From: Pseudomonadota bacterium
GTDB lineage: Bacteria > Myxococcota_A > Polyangia > Polyangiales > Polyangiaceae
DNA length: 64,000 bases
NCBI GenBank assembly: GCA_023398955.1
Contig: JAEWRL010000092.1
Coordinates: forward strand, 1-64,000
Direction: 5' to 3'
The notes beneath the pieces were generated by a model. It was not told the DNA's origin. It did not search any database and saw nothing but the letters and a program-made list of their open reading frames with translations. A program made the position numbers and the translations under genes. Of this stretch, positions 44,212-52,784 are shown piece after piece. Within the stretch, counting starts at the first letter, position 1. Each line of letters starts with the position of its first letter.

Positions 44212-44961
44212 TCACTCTGCGGCGCGCGCCCCGACGCCATAACCGGCCTGGAGCCATGACCGTACCTTGTACAGGTGCTCCTCCTCGGTCCGGCGTGCTG
44301 CCTCGAAGCGCTGCGCCACCTCGCTTTCACCGCCGTCTCGCGCAAGCTCGATGAGGCTCGCCCAGGAATCGTTGTCAGTGAGCTCGGCGATGAGGATCGC
44401 CTCGAGAGACTGCACGAGGGTTGTGCGGGGATCGGTGACCACCCTCATGACGCCTTCGGCGGCGGTGGCGGCGACATCCGCCGAGGGCGTCACCGCCGTC
44501 GGATCGCCGCTCATCTCTTCTATAGTTTGCTCGAGCAACAAGAAGTGTTCGTGCTCCTCATTCATGATGTCCAATATGTCCCTCCTGCTGGGACCACCGT
44601 CGTAGCTGCCATAAGCCTCGTGCTTGGAGACGAGCGCCTCGTACAGCCTCGTGCCCGTCCGCTCGAAGGCCAGGCGCTCACCCAGCTTGTCCATGAGGAG
44701 GGTTGGCTTGTCGCCACGGGCAGCCTTGAGCGCGGTCTTGGCGATTCCCTTGAGCTCCGCTGGCGGGGGCACACTCCCCACGCCCCTTTGCCCGTCCGCG
44801 CTACCTTCCTTGGCGTAGGCGACCCTCACCGTCCCGGCAGCGCTGCCCGCCCCGTGGCTCGTCGGCGCGAACCGTTCCATGCCGCTCGTCATCGCCTCGC
44901 AGCGGCCTTCGCTCGAGGCCGTCCCCGTCTGGTTCTTCCCCATTGTTGCGGTTTGTTTCAT
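44212..44961 (-). CDS. Ferritin-like di-iron protein
   Basis: A 249-residue protein with a disordered 75-residue N-terminus followed by a four-helix bundle. Metal-type motifs are AFERTGTRLYEAL, NEEHEHFLLLEQ, LEAILIAELTDND and ARRTEEEHL, consistent with a ferritin-like or rubrerythrin-type fold. The ATG at 44961 follows an AGGAGG and overlaps the stop of the second ferritin-like gene by ATGA, so the two are translationally coupled. Likely function: iron or oxidative stress handling; the exact activity is unknown. Confidence 0.88.
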   Translation of the reverse strand: MKQTATMGKNQTGTASSEGRCEAMTSGMERFAPTSHGAGSAAGTVRVAYAKEGSADGQRGVGSVPPPAELKGIAKTALKAARGDKPTLLMDKLGERLAFERTGTRLYEALVSKHEAYGSYDGGPSRRDILDIMNEEHEHFLLLEQTIEEMSGDPTAVTPSADVAATAAEGVMRVVTDPRTTLVQSLEAILIAELTDNDSWASLIELARDGGESEVAQRFEAARRTEEEHLYKVRSWLQAGYGVGARAAE

Positions 44962-46175
44962 GCGGACCTCCTGATTTGGGCGGTTTCGAGCGACGTGGGC
45001 AGCACTATCTTTCCTGGTGGACTTTGAGTCAGCTCGGTCCCCGGTCGCCAGACATAGTCCGCGGATACCGAGTCGGATGGTGAGCCCTGCGAGTTGAGGT
45101 GCTTTCGGGTAACCCTCGTGGCCTCGCTCTCCTGGCTGCGCGGGACGAAATCTGACCCGTTGGCGCTCAGCTGCACCTCATTCTCCAGAACCTGGCGCAC
45201 ATATTCCCGATGGCTGCGGTACGTGATGGGTGCGGGCAGCTTCTCGGGAAGTACCTCGGCGGCGTCGCGGCGCTCGAGTTTCTCGAACAGCGCGGCGACG
45301 TGCTGCACCTGGCCGAGCTCGTAGTCGAGGAAGCGCTCCCAGATCGCCTTGATCCGCGGGTTCGTCTCGCTCTCGACGCAACTGTAGTAATTATAGACCT
45401 CGTTGGCCTCGTGAAGCAGCCATTTTTCGAGCAACGATTCGCTCGGGTCGATGATGGATTCGTACTGAGTGACGTGCTGCTCCTCCACCGAAGCAATCTC
45501 CGCATAGAGCTGGCGGGCTATCGGATCAGTGAAGGTGGGGCCGACGGTCATATAGTAGTCGTGCGTCTGATGCTCGCCGGCCATGATGGTGAGGGCGTGA
45601 AATTTGGAGAGAGGATGCGCGCTTGCCTTGTCGTAGGGTCTCCGCAGGTCGTCGTCTGGGTGCCGGTGCTCGAGGGACGTGGGTCGTCCTGGCATGATAT
45701 CACTGTAGCTCTGGACGAGGTTGTTCGCGTCCTTGCCCTCGACGCGGTCCATGAGCGCCGCATAGCGGTACATGTGATCGAAGTCCTCAAGTAGCCCGAA
45801 ACGGTACACCGATGCGAGGTAGTCGTCCGGCTCCACCTCTGCCACGGCGGCCGTCACCTCGATCGCCACTTGCTCGAAGCCGATGGTCGTCTCGAGGGGC
45901 GACTGGTCCGGTGGGTTGAGCCAGTTCACCAGCGTCTGCTGGTGCTGTTCGATTCGCCTCAGTCGTGCTAGCTCGACCTGCAGCCCCCTGCTGACTCGGG
46001 CTACGGCGTGGGAGAAGCGCAACGCCTCCGACTCGATGCCGTTCATCAGAATGACACGGACACGGGTAAAGGCATCGTCGTCGAGTTTGCTGTATGGGGC
46101 TTGGACCAGCTCCTTCCAAGTAAAGGCCTGTTGATCAAGGGGCGTCCCCTTGTCTTTGAGTAGGTTTACGCTCAT
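44958..46175 (-). CDS. Ferritin-like superfamily protein, long form
   Basis: A 405-residue helical protein. Blocks such as LMNGIESEALRFSHAVARV, TIMAGEHQTHDYY, EIASVEEQHVTQYESIID, LLHEANEVYNYYSCVESETN and FLDYELGQVQHVAALFEKLE carry repeated E-x-x-H pairs expected for one or two di-iron helical bundles. It starts at the ATG at 46175 with a GGAGGT site. It is the first gene of the pair with the shorter ferritin-like protein. I know of no better assigned family. Confidence 0.85.
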   Translation of the reverse strand: MSVNLLKDKGTPLDQQAFTWKELVQAPYSKLDDDAFTRVRVILMNGIESEALRFSHAVARVSRGLQVELARLRRIEQHQQTLVNWLNPPDQSPLETTIGFEQVAIEVTAAVAEVEPDDYLASVYRFGLLEDFDHMYRYAALMDRVEGKDANNLVQSYSDIMPGRPTSLEHRHPDDDLRRPYDKASAHPLSKFHALTIMAGEHQTHDYYMTVGPTFTDPIARQLYAEIASVEEQHVTQYESIIDPSESLLEKWLLHEANEVYNYYSCVESETNPRIKAIWERFLDYELGQVQHVAALFEKLERRDAAEVLPEKLPAPITYRSHREYVRQVLENEVQLSANGSDFVPRSQESEATRVTRKHLNSQGSPSDSVSADYVWRPGTELTQSPPGKIVLPTSLETAQIRRSA

Positions 46176-46476
46176 GGTACCTCCGTGGCGCGAGCAGCGG
46201 TGCAGGGGGCATGCCAGCGCCATGGGGTCTCGGGGTCGTTGAGTTCACTCCCCGAAAGTGCAATGATTTGCAGACAGTGAAGCCCTCATGCCCCGACGCG
46301 AGTGGCGCGGAGGTGAAGGCGTGGCGCATTGACACGTGGCGTCCGCCGTCGCGCGATGCGATCTGGGGCTGGCGGCGCGCAGGACAGCGTCCCGCGGCTT
46401 TCGTGGGTCCTCGCCACCCCGGCAATTACGATCATTTCCATTTCGATGTCGCCCCTTGGCGCTATACGAAGATGTG
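46176..46476. other. 301-base divergent intergenic region
   Basis: Lies between the ferritin-like operon (minus) and the DUF2071 gene (plus). No gene or recognisable regulatory site. Confidence 0.4.
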
Positions 46477-47310
46477 ATGTCATCGCACGCGAAGCTTGCT
46501 GCAGGGACTAGTGGGGGCGAGGTTAGGATCGGGTCACGGCCACCCTCCGGGCATCGGGGTGGTGCCCGGATTCGGCGCTCTACGTCGCATCGTCCTTGGC
46601 CCGCTCCCCGGGCCCCCTGGGTGATGTTCCAGAGTTGGCAGCGCCTGCTCTTCATGCACTGGCGAGTGGACTCCGGGCTTCTGCGCCACCTGGTACCGCC
46701 ACCTTTGGAGGTTGAAGAGTTCGAGGGAAGCGCCTGGATCGGGGCCACCTCGTTCGAGCTACGAGGACTGCGCCCTCGTGGAATTCCCCCGCTCCCCTTC
46801 GTTTCGAACTTCCCGGAGCTAAACCTCAGAACGTATGTCCGTTTCAAAGGGAAGCCCGGCGTTTACTTCTTCAGCCTAGACGCCGGCAGCTTGTTGGCGG
46901 TGTGGGGGGCTCGGCTCTCGTTTCGATTGCCCTATCACTGGTCCAGGATGGCTGTGCGGCGCGAGGAGGACTGGATTCATTATGCCAGCGCGAGGCGGGG
47001 CGCCCCCGCAGAGCTCAGTCTCCGCTACCGGCCCATGGGACCCGTGCGGCATGCCGAGAAGGGGCAGCTCGAGTACTTTCTGACGGAGCGCTATGCGCTG
47101 TACAATGTACTTCGCGGCCGCGTCGTACTCCGCGCGGAGATTCACCACGAACCATGGCCATTGCAGCCGGCAGAGGCGGAGATTAGCCGGAACACCTTAC
47201 TTGGAGCCCACGGCATTACTGTGAGTCAGAACCAACCGCTGCTGCACTACGCCGAGCGTCAGGACACCATTCTGTGGGCGCCCGTGCCGTCGCTGCGCCG
47301 CGTGCGGTGA
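46477..47310 (+). CDS. DUF2071 (YqjF-like) protein
   Basis: A 277-residue protein of the DUF2071/YqjF family with the typical core MFQSWQRLLFMHWRVDSGLL, AWIGATSFELRGLRP, SNFPELNLRTYVRFKGKPGV and YFFSLDAGS. The N-terminal 48 residues (Arg/Pro/Ser rich) are an extra stretch of uncertain reality; an internal ATG at about residue 50 gives the canonical start. Function unknown; members are beta-rich, acetoacetate-decarboxylase-like folds. Confidence 0.88.
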   Translation: MSSHAKLAAGTSGGEVRIGSRPPSGHRGGARIRRSTSHRPWPAPRAPWVMFQSWQRLLFMHWRVDSGLLRHLVPPPLEVEEFEGSAWIGATSFELRGLRPRGIPPLPFVSNFPELNLRTYVRFKGKPGVYFFSLDAGSLLAVWGARLSFRLPYHWSRMAVRREEDWIHYASARRGAPAELSLRYRPMGPVRHAEKGQLEYFLTERYALYNVLRGRVVLRAEIHHEPWPLQPAEAEISRNTLLGAHGITVSQNQPLLHYAERQDTILWAPVPSLRRVR

Positions 47311-47337
47311 CGCCCTGACGTTCACGACGACCTCGAG

Positions 47338-48126
47338 CTAACTGGAGACGAGCAACCCGGAAGAGCGGGTCCGCGCTCGCGGCCACCAGGTGGCGAAGAG
47401 TAGAATGAGGACGATGAGCTCCGAGAGATCGCCGCCATAGTACATGATTATGGCGGCGTCCCGTAGCTCCTCGGCGCCGTGAATGGTGCCTCTCGGAAAG
47501 CCGAAGGCATACATCGACTTCGCGATCGCGGCGTGCGTGCCAATCCCCAAGAAGAGGAAGATGAGGCGCGTGCGAGCGGTGGATTGGGCTGCGCGAGCCG
47601 CTGGCTCCAGTGCCAGAATGGACCAGGTGAAGAGACAGCCTGCGAGGATGAAGTGCACATGGACAAGAAGGTGGAGCGTGGCGTCATGTGCCATGGCTTC
47701 GTAGAGTGGAGTCAAGTACAGCGCCGCCATACCCCCGATGTTCAGCACGAGCGCGACGAACGGGTGCGTCAGGGAACGAACGGTCCGTGAATGCAAGAGG
47801 GCGACGAGCTTCCTCGCTGTGGCTGGCGCGAGATTACGGAGCGTCAGCGTTACCGGACGCCCCGCGACGATGCCGATCGGGCCGAACATTCCAAGGAGGA
47901 GGTGTTGCATCATGTGGACGCGCAGATCCCGATGTGCCAGCGGTGCCATCGGTGGGACCAACGAGACCGCTACCGCAATGGCACCCGCCAGGAACGCTAC
48001 CGCGTGCCACCCGCTCCACGACGCTCCACGAGTCCGCAGCCTCGCGAACGCGAGGAGGTAGACGCACGCCCCTGCGACCACGGCGACAGCCAGGATCCAC
48101 AAAGCGTGTCCGCTGCTATGCGTCAT
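47338..48126 (-). CDS. CtaG/caa3-type cytochrome c oxidase assembly family membrane protein
   Basis: A 262-residue protein with about seven transmembrane helices. HRDLRVHMMQHLLLGMFGPI, TLTLRNLAP, LHLLVHVHFILAGCLFTW and MYYGGDLSELIVLILLFATW are characteristic of PF09678 (CtaG of caa3 oxidases). The start ATG 48126 overlaps the end of the DUF2243 gene by 11 bases, and the two look cotranscribed. No oxidase subunit gene is in the window, so a copper-delivery role is from family knowledge only. Confidence 0.9.
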   Translation of the reverse strand: MTHSSGHALWILAVAVVAGACVYLLAFARLRTRGASWSGWHAVAFLAGAIAVAVSLVPPMAPLAHRDLRVHMMQHLLLGMFGPIGIVAGRPVTLTLRNLAPATARKLVALLHSRTVRSLTHPFVALVLNIGGMAALYLTPLYEAMAHDATLHLLVHVHFILAGCLFTWSILALEPAARAAQSTARTRLIFLFLGIGTHAAIAKSMYAFGFPRGTIHGAEELRDAAIIMYYGGDLSELIVLILLFATWWPRARTRSSGLLVSS

Positions 48127-48637
48127 CGTGCCCCCGCTGCGTGGCGGCGCGGTCAGGCTCCTGCCGCAGCGCGCGATGCGCGAGTATGGCGCCCACCAGC
48201 AACAGCGACGCACCGGCCATGTTCCAGGCGATGTCATAGGGCAGCAGGGGGACGCCGTAACGGATCTGGTGCAGTCGGATGAGCTTGTGGTTGACGATGC
48301 CGTCAAACAACTGAAAGCCGCCCAGTCCGAGAAAAAGACCCGCCCAAGCCCAGTTGGTGGTGCAAACGCCGCGACGAAGGAGCGAGCCGAGCCAGGTGGC
48401 CCCGCTCACCAGTGCCACGAGCTCGGCTGCATGAAGAAACCCGTCCGAGATCAGCCCGACCAGGGGAGTCGACCCGTCGTAGAAGTGGTGCCAGGCAAGG
48501 AGCTGGTGGAAGACGATCTCGTCGATAGCTGCCATGAGGCCGACCCCGATCAGGGCTGCCGCCATTGCAGAGTGCTTCGCGTCGGCCAGGCCCGCAGGGT
48601 GCTTCGTCCCGACGGAGGAGGTGGAGGCTTTGGTCAT
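48116..48637 (-). CDS. DUF2243 membrane protein
   Basis: A 173-residue protein with four hydrophobic helices and the DUF2243 hallmarks AAIDEIVFHQLLAWHHFYD and GGFQLFDGIVNHKLIRLHQI, rich in conserved histidines. The start ATG at 48637 is preferred over the open frame upstream to 48751. Its coupling to a CtaG-type gene is frequent in other bacteria and suggests a shared, probably metal- or heme-related, envelope function. Confidence 0.9.
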   Translation of the reverse strand: MTKASTSSVGTKHPAGLADAKHSAMAAALIGVGLMAAIDEIVFHQLLAWHHFYDGSTPLVGLISDGFLHAAELVALVSGATWLGSLLRRGVCTTNWAWAGLFLGLGGFQLFDGIVNHKLIRLHQIRYGVPLLPYDIAWNMAGASLLLVGAILAHRALRQEPDRAATQRGHDDA

Positions 48638-48951
48638 GGGGTCCAGCGAGGGAATAGGGGAGGCGGCACGTTGAGGCTGACGTGAGGCCCCAAAGGGCGA
48701 ATCTTCGGCGCCCCGCCCTACCCGGCAAGCTGCGGGCCAACGCGGGGGCACTCTCCGCCACGTAATGTCCCTGGCCCCGGCTTCACCCAGCTAGGGCTTC
48801 CGGGCGACAAGGTGGCCCTGATGCCACGGGGCAATCTGGGGCGTAGCGAGGCGGCTTGGATGCATCCCCGCACCCGAATCCAGTTCGATTGCTGGGCACG
48901 AACTTCGCAACACTCGGCGTCGAGGCAGGGCGACCTACACACGGTGAGCTC
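48638..48951. other. 314-base divergent intergenic region
   Basis: Between the DUF2243 gene (minus) and the rhodopsin-transducer homologue (plus). No additional gene is supported and no clear promoter is visible. Confidence 0.4.
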
Positions 48952-49326
48952 ATGAGAGCAGAGATCGGTAAGAGACGGTGGGCGATTGCGGAAGGCTTCA
49001 TCCCGGAGTCCAGCACGGGACCCGCTCCGGCCATGACGAGCCACGAAACAGCCTGTATCCTGAACGCGACGGGCAGCGAGGCCGTCATCTCGATCACCGT
49101 GTTCTTCTCCGACCGCGACCCCGCTGGCCCGTACCGCGTCACCGTACCGCCTCGCCGTACAAAACACCTGCGCTTCAACGAGTTGAAACACCCGGAGCCG
49201 GTGCCCAGGGGGACCGACTTCGCCTCGCTCCTCGAGTCCAACGTGCCGATCGTCGTTCAGCACACCCGCTTGGATTCTAGGCAAGCGGAGAACGCATTGC
49301 TCTCTACGATGGCCTTTGGGGAGTAG
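48952..49326 (+). CDS. Sensory rhodopsin transducer (ASRT) family protein
   Basis: A 124-residue soluble protein matching Anabaena sensory rhodopsin transducer along its length: GKRRWAIAEGFIPESS, SHETACILNA, SDRDPAGPYRVTVPPRRTKH, and VPIVVQHTRLDSRQAENALL. Family members form tetramers and bind Anabaena sensory rhodopsin or DNA in that system. The ATG at 48952 has a GGTGAG ribosome site. The same frame is open upstream to 48856 but lacks family similarity. No opsin gene is present in the window, so this copy is either an orphan or works with a distant partner. Confidence 0.93.
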   Translation: MRAEIGKRRWAIAEGFIPESSTGPAPAMTSHETACILNATGSEAVISITVFFSDRDPAGPYRVTVPPRRTKHLRFNELKHPEPVPRGTDFASLLESNVPIVVQHTRLDSRQAENALLSTMAFGE

Positions 49327-49377
49327 GCCCACCCTCCGCGCCACACGAGATAACCAACCATTCGACGAGCGAAAAAG

Positions 49378-50532
49378 ATGAAAGCAGCCGTATTCCATAA
49401 GCCCAAGGATGTCAGAGTAGAATCAGTGGAGGACCCCAAGATCCGGGACAGTCGTGATGCTATTATTCGCGTTACGTCGACGGCCATCTGCGGATCCGAC
49501 CTGCATATTTACAATGGTGCCATTCCGCAGCCAAAGCCGCTTGTGCTGGGGCACGAGTTCATGGGGGTGGTCGAGGAAGTCGGGGCGGAGGTGGACAGCC
49601 TGAAGGTGGGGGACCGCGTGGTCGTTCCGTTCCCCATCGCGTGTGGCCGCTGCTGGTTCTGCGAACGGTCATGGCCGACGCAGTGCGAGAACTCGAATCC
49701 CCACTACGGCCCCGAGGGAGGCTTGCTTTCGCAAAAGGGAGGAGCGTTGTTCGGGTACACGGACCTCTATGGGGGATATGCGGGCGGACAAGCCGAGCTC
49801 GCGCGCGTGCCCTATGCTGACTACGGGCCGCGAAAGGTCTCTGACTCGCTCTCCGATGAGCAGGTGCTGTTCCTCACCGATATCCTCCCCACGGGGTACT
49901 CCGGGGTGCGGTGGGCGGATCTCCAGCCTGGGGAGAGCATTGCCGTATTTGGCTGCGGCCCCGTCGGGTTGATGGCCCTCAAGGTCGCCAAGAAGCTGGG
50001 AGCCGGCACGCTCATCGCCGTGGACATCCTCCCTTATCGCCTCGAGATGGCGAAGCGGCTGACAGGAGCGGAGACCATCAACGCGTCCGAGCAGGACGCC
50101 ATCGCGCGAATCCGCGATCTCACGGACGGGCGCGGAGCCGACGTCTGTATCGACGCTGTGGGGATGGAGGTGGACAGAAGCGTCCTAAAAAAGGTGGCCA
50201 ACGTGCTCCACATGCAACGTGGGAGCATCACTGCAGTGGAACTTTGTTTCAGTGCTGTACGGCGTGGAGGCAGGGTAAGTATCATGGGTGTGTACGCGAC
50301 CGACTATGATAACTTCCCTCTGGGGCAGATGCTTGATAAATCCATACGGGTGCAGACTGGTCAGGCGACTGTTCATAGTTACATCGACGAGCTCATGGGT
50401 TGGGTCGAGCGAGGGGAGATAGTTCTTGATGATATAATTACCCACCGTATTCCATTGACGGAGGCATCGGGGGCTTATGATGTGTTTAACAAAAAGCAAG
50501 ACGGTTGCGTAAAGGTGGTGATGGCTCCCTGA
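49378..50532 (+). CDS. Zinc-dependent alcohol/formaldehyde-type dehydrogenase
   Basis: A 384-residue medium-chain dehydrogenase. Catalytic zinc motifs ICGSDLHIYNG and GHEFMGVVEEVG, the structural-zinc cluster C-x2-C-x2-C-x7-C in ACGRCWFCERSWPTQC, and the NAD-binding VFGCGPVGLMAL are all present. The GGYAGGQAEL block is typical of the glutathione-independent formaldehyde dehydrogenase-like group. The beginning and especially the last 280 bases are visibly AT-richer than the middle and than the neighbours. The ATG at 49378 follows GAGCGAAAAAG. Confidence 0.92.
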   Translation: MKAAVFHKPKDVRVESVEDPKIRDSRDAIIRVTSTAICGSDLHIYNGAIPQPKPLVLGHEFMGVVEEVGAEVDSLKVGDRVVVPFPIACGRCWFCERSWPTQCENSNPHYGPEGGLLSQKGGALFGYTDLYGGYAGGQAELARVPYADYGPRKVSDSLSDEQVLFLTDILPTGYSGVRWADLQPGESIAVFGCGPVGLMALKVAKKLGAGTLIAVDILPYRLEMAKRLTGAETINASEQDAIARIRDLTDGRGADVCIDAVGMEVDRSVLKKVANVLHMQRGSITAVELCFSAVRRGGRVSIMGVYATDYDNFPLGQMLDKSIRVQTGQATVHSYIDELMGWVERGEIVLDDIITHRIPLTEASGAYDVFNKKQDGCVKVVMAP

Positions 50533-50679
50533 GAGAGTTGCTATTTATAGACATTCAAGGCTGGGGTCAGTGGGTTGAGCGGGCGCTGACGTCTCAGGGG
50601 TATCGACGTGGTACTCCTCCTGGCGACGACGAGTTCCTCGAATGGTCCGGCGGGACTCCACTTCTGCTCCAGAGCAGCC

Positions 50680-51321
50680 ATGACAAGCACTGCGGCCTCG
50701 GCCATTTCTTCACACCTCTCCCTTCTCGCGATGAAGCGCGCCGCCGCGGCGTGCCAGGCCTGCCCGCTCTACGAGCGGGGAACAAGGACCGTCTTTGGTG
50801 AGGGCATGAGGCGCGCCCGCGTCGTGCTCGTGGGCGAGCAGCCGGGGGATCGAGAGGACCGTACAGGGAGACCCTTCGTGGGCCCGGCGGGGCACCTCCT
50901 CGACCAGGCTCTCGTGCGCGCCCAGATACCCCGCCAGCACACATACGTTACCAACGTCGTGAAGCACTTCAAATGCGTGCAAAAGGGCCAGCGCCGCCTG
51001 CATCAAACCCCTAACGCTCGGGAGATCGGGGCCTGTTTGCCGTGGCTCGAAGCCGAACTCGAGCTGATCCGTCCCCTCGTCGTGGTGTGCCTTGGCGTGA
51101 CGGCTGCCAAGGTACTGATCGGGCGTGACTTCCGCGCCAGCACAGGGCGCGGCAAGTTCGTGGAGAATGCGCGGGCGAGATTTGTCACGGCTACGGTCCA
51201 CCCCTCGGCAGTCCTCCGCGCCCGTACGGACGAGGCGCGCCAGCAGGGACTAATGCAGCTCGTGGCGGATCTCGCCAACGTGGCACGAGTTCTCGGAGCG
51301 CATCGCCAAACGGGAGTCTGA
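50680..51321 (+). CDS. UdgX-type uracil-DNA glycosylase
   Basis: A 213-residue DNA repair enzyme. Motif A is GEQPGDRED, and the R-loop characteristic of UdgX is QRRLHQTP, whose histidine (His108) corresponds to the residue that links covalently to the abasic sugar in mycobacterial UdgX. Motif C is TVHPSAVLR. Cysteines C-x2-C at 25-28 and a later Cys119 suggest the usual iron-sulfur cluster. The ATG at 50680 was chosen for length; an upstream frame to 50608 and an internal ATG at 50731 are alternatives. It follows the dehydrogenase on the same strand after a 147-base gap. Confidence 0.92.
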   Translation: MTSTAASAISSHLSLLAMKRAAAACQACPLYERGTRTVFGEGMRRARVVLVGEQPGDREDRTGRPFVGPAGHLLDQALVRAQIPRQHTYVTNVVKHFKCVQKGQRRLHQTPNAREIGACLPWLEAELELIRPLVVVCLGVTAAKVLIGRDFRASTGRGKFVENARARFVTATVHPSAVLRARTDEARQQGLMQLVADLANVARVLGAHRQTGV

Positions 51322-51476
51322 GCTTGGGCCAAGCGCGTGCCAGCGAATCCGCGGTCGCGCCGGCTTCATCGGGTTCGCTGCCGGCCCAAGAGACAAGCGT
51401 GCGGAGTCGCGTCGGTTTCGCGCGCGGAAACGCCTTCAACGTTCACATCCATTGGGAGCGCATCCGCCGGGCGCGT

Positions 51477-52784
51477 TTAGTCGTTCTCCGTCCAGGGAAC
51501 ACCGTCGACGTTGCACGTGTAGAAGGAGTCGTAACCGTTGATGGTCGTGTGCCCGGCGCCCGTGACATGGTCCGTTGCGGCACAAGTAGGCTTGGCGCAG
51601 TCCTGCATCGTGGTGGTGCGGTAGCCCGTCGTGAACGAGGTGTCGGTCGCGGCAGCTTGCGGGGTCGTGACGTTTGGATCGACCGGGGGATGATTCTCGA
51701 TGAGCTTACACCCCGTCACCTCAGTCAGTGCCACGGGGCAGCTGACACGCTTGGCGTAGACCTTCCAGTTCAGATGATAGAAGGACTCGGGTCGGTTCGA
51801 CTCGATGCACGAGCGGCGAGTAAGCTCGGTGATCCAGGCTTGCTCGTGGGTGATTTGGTTGCATCCCGCTTCGACCCAGTCGGTGCATCCCGGCGAGCCG
51901 AGCGTCTCGGTCGTCACCATGTTCGTCGAGGTCTTGCATGCCGTGCCGTTGCCCGGGTTGCCAGCCGCCTTGATGCCGCCGTCGAAGCGTTGTCCGATCT
52001 CCGGGTAGGCGCTGTAGAACGGTTCGAAGCCCTCCGTAGGGGCCATGCAAGCGTTGACCGCGCCAATGCCGCCGGCGCCGACGAACACGTCGAAGCTCTC
52101 TGAGGTCGCGCCAGTGTTGAAGGCTTGCACGATGAGCGGCTTTGGCAGCGGCACTGACGAGACCCCATTCTCCATGACCTGTGCCTCGTCGGGCACGTAG
52201 GGAATGAGCTGATAGCACTGGCAGCACACCGAGGCGCCACCGGGGTCGTCGAGGATGCCGCCGTCGTTGTCGTGACCCACAACGGCGTACTCGAAGGGCG
52301 CCGTTCCGTTGCTGGACCACCCGTAGGTGCTCGCGTCGTCCCGAGCGGCCTGTCGCATCTCGTCGGCGAAGAGCATGAAGCGCGGACAGATGTAGCCGGG
52401 TTCGCCCGGCTTGCCCTCGTTGTGTCCGGCAGAGGGGGGCTCGCAGAGACCCGCACATTCGCTGCTGGCGTCGCCCCGAATACAGCCGTCTACGTAGTAC
52501 TGGTTGATGCAGTGATCGGGGGGAGGCAGTGCGTAGCTGTGGGGGCCCCCTAAACCTCCACTGCCCGAGCTGTCGCCTCCGCTCGCGTCGGCACGACCGC
52601 CAGTTGAGCTCGCGCCGCCGAGGCCGCCCGCGCCACCGGAAGCCCCTACGTCTTGGCTGGCGGCACCGCTGCCGCCACCAGGGCTTCCCGACGAAGCGGC
52701 GCCAGCGCCACAGCCAGCGAGTGCGGCGCTGAACAGGGTGATGATCGATAGGGCAAGGGAGAACGGCTCGATGTCTCTCGTCAT
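51477..52784 (-). CDS. GH45 endoglucanase-like lipoprotein with apparently permuted domain
   Basis: A 435-residue lipoprotein: signal peptide with lipobox LAGC (Cys25), then a Gly/Ser/Ala-rich spacer to about residue 80 and a cysteine-rich catalytic-type domain. Blocks match GH45 endoglucanases in family order: YGW (154-156), CCQCYQL (187-193), LIVQAFNTG with FDVFVGAGGIGAVNAC (217-246, Asp232 at the general-acid position), and VSCPVALTEVTGC (347-359). The motif normally at the GH45 N-terminus, here TTTMQDCAKPTC (390-401, Asp395 at the catalytic-base position), instead follows at the C-terminus together with the next strand FYTCN. This looks like a circular permutation. Cellulase activity is inferred, not shown. 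Confidence 0.78.
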   Translation of the reverse strand: MTRDIEPFSLALSIITLFSAALAGCGAGAASSGSPGGGSGAASQDVGASGGAGGLGGASSTGGRADASGGDSSGSGGLGGPHSYALPPPDHCINQYYVDGCIRGDASSECAGLCEPPSAGHNEGKPGEPGYICPRFMLFADEMRQAARDDASTYGWSSNGTAPFEYAVVGHDNDGGILDDPGGASVCCQCYQLIPYVPDEAQVMENGVSSVPLPKPLIVQAFNTGATSESFDVFVGAGGIGAVNACMAPTEGFEPFYSAYPEIGQRFDGGIKAAGNPGNGTACKTSTNMVTTETLGSPGCTDWVEAGCNQITHEQAWITELTRRSCIESNRPESFYHLNWKVYAKRVSCPVALTEVTGCKLIENHPPVDPNVTTPQAAATDTSFTTGYRTTTMQDCAKPTCAATDHVTGAGHTTINGYDSFYTCNVDGVPWTEND

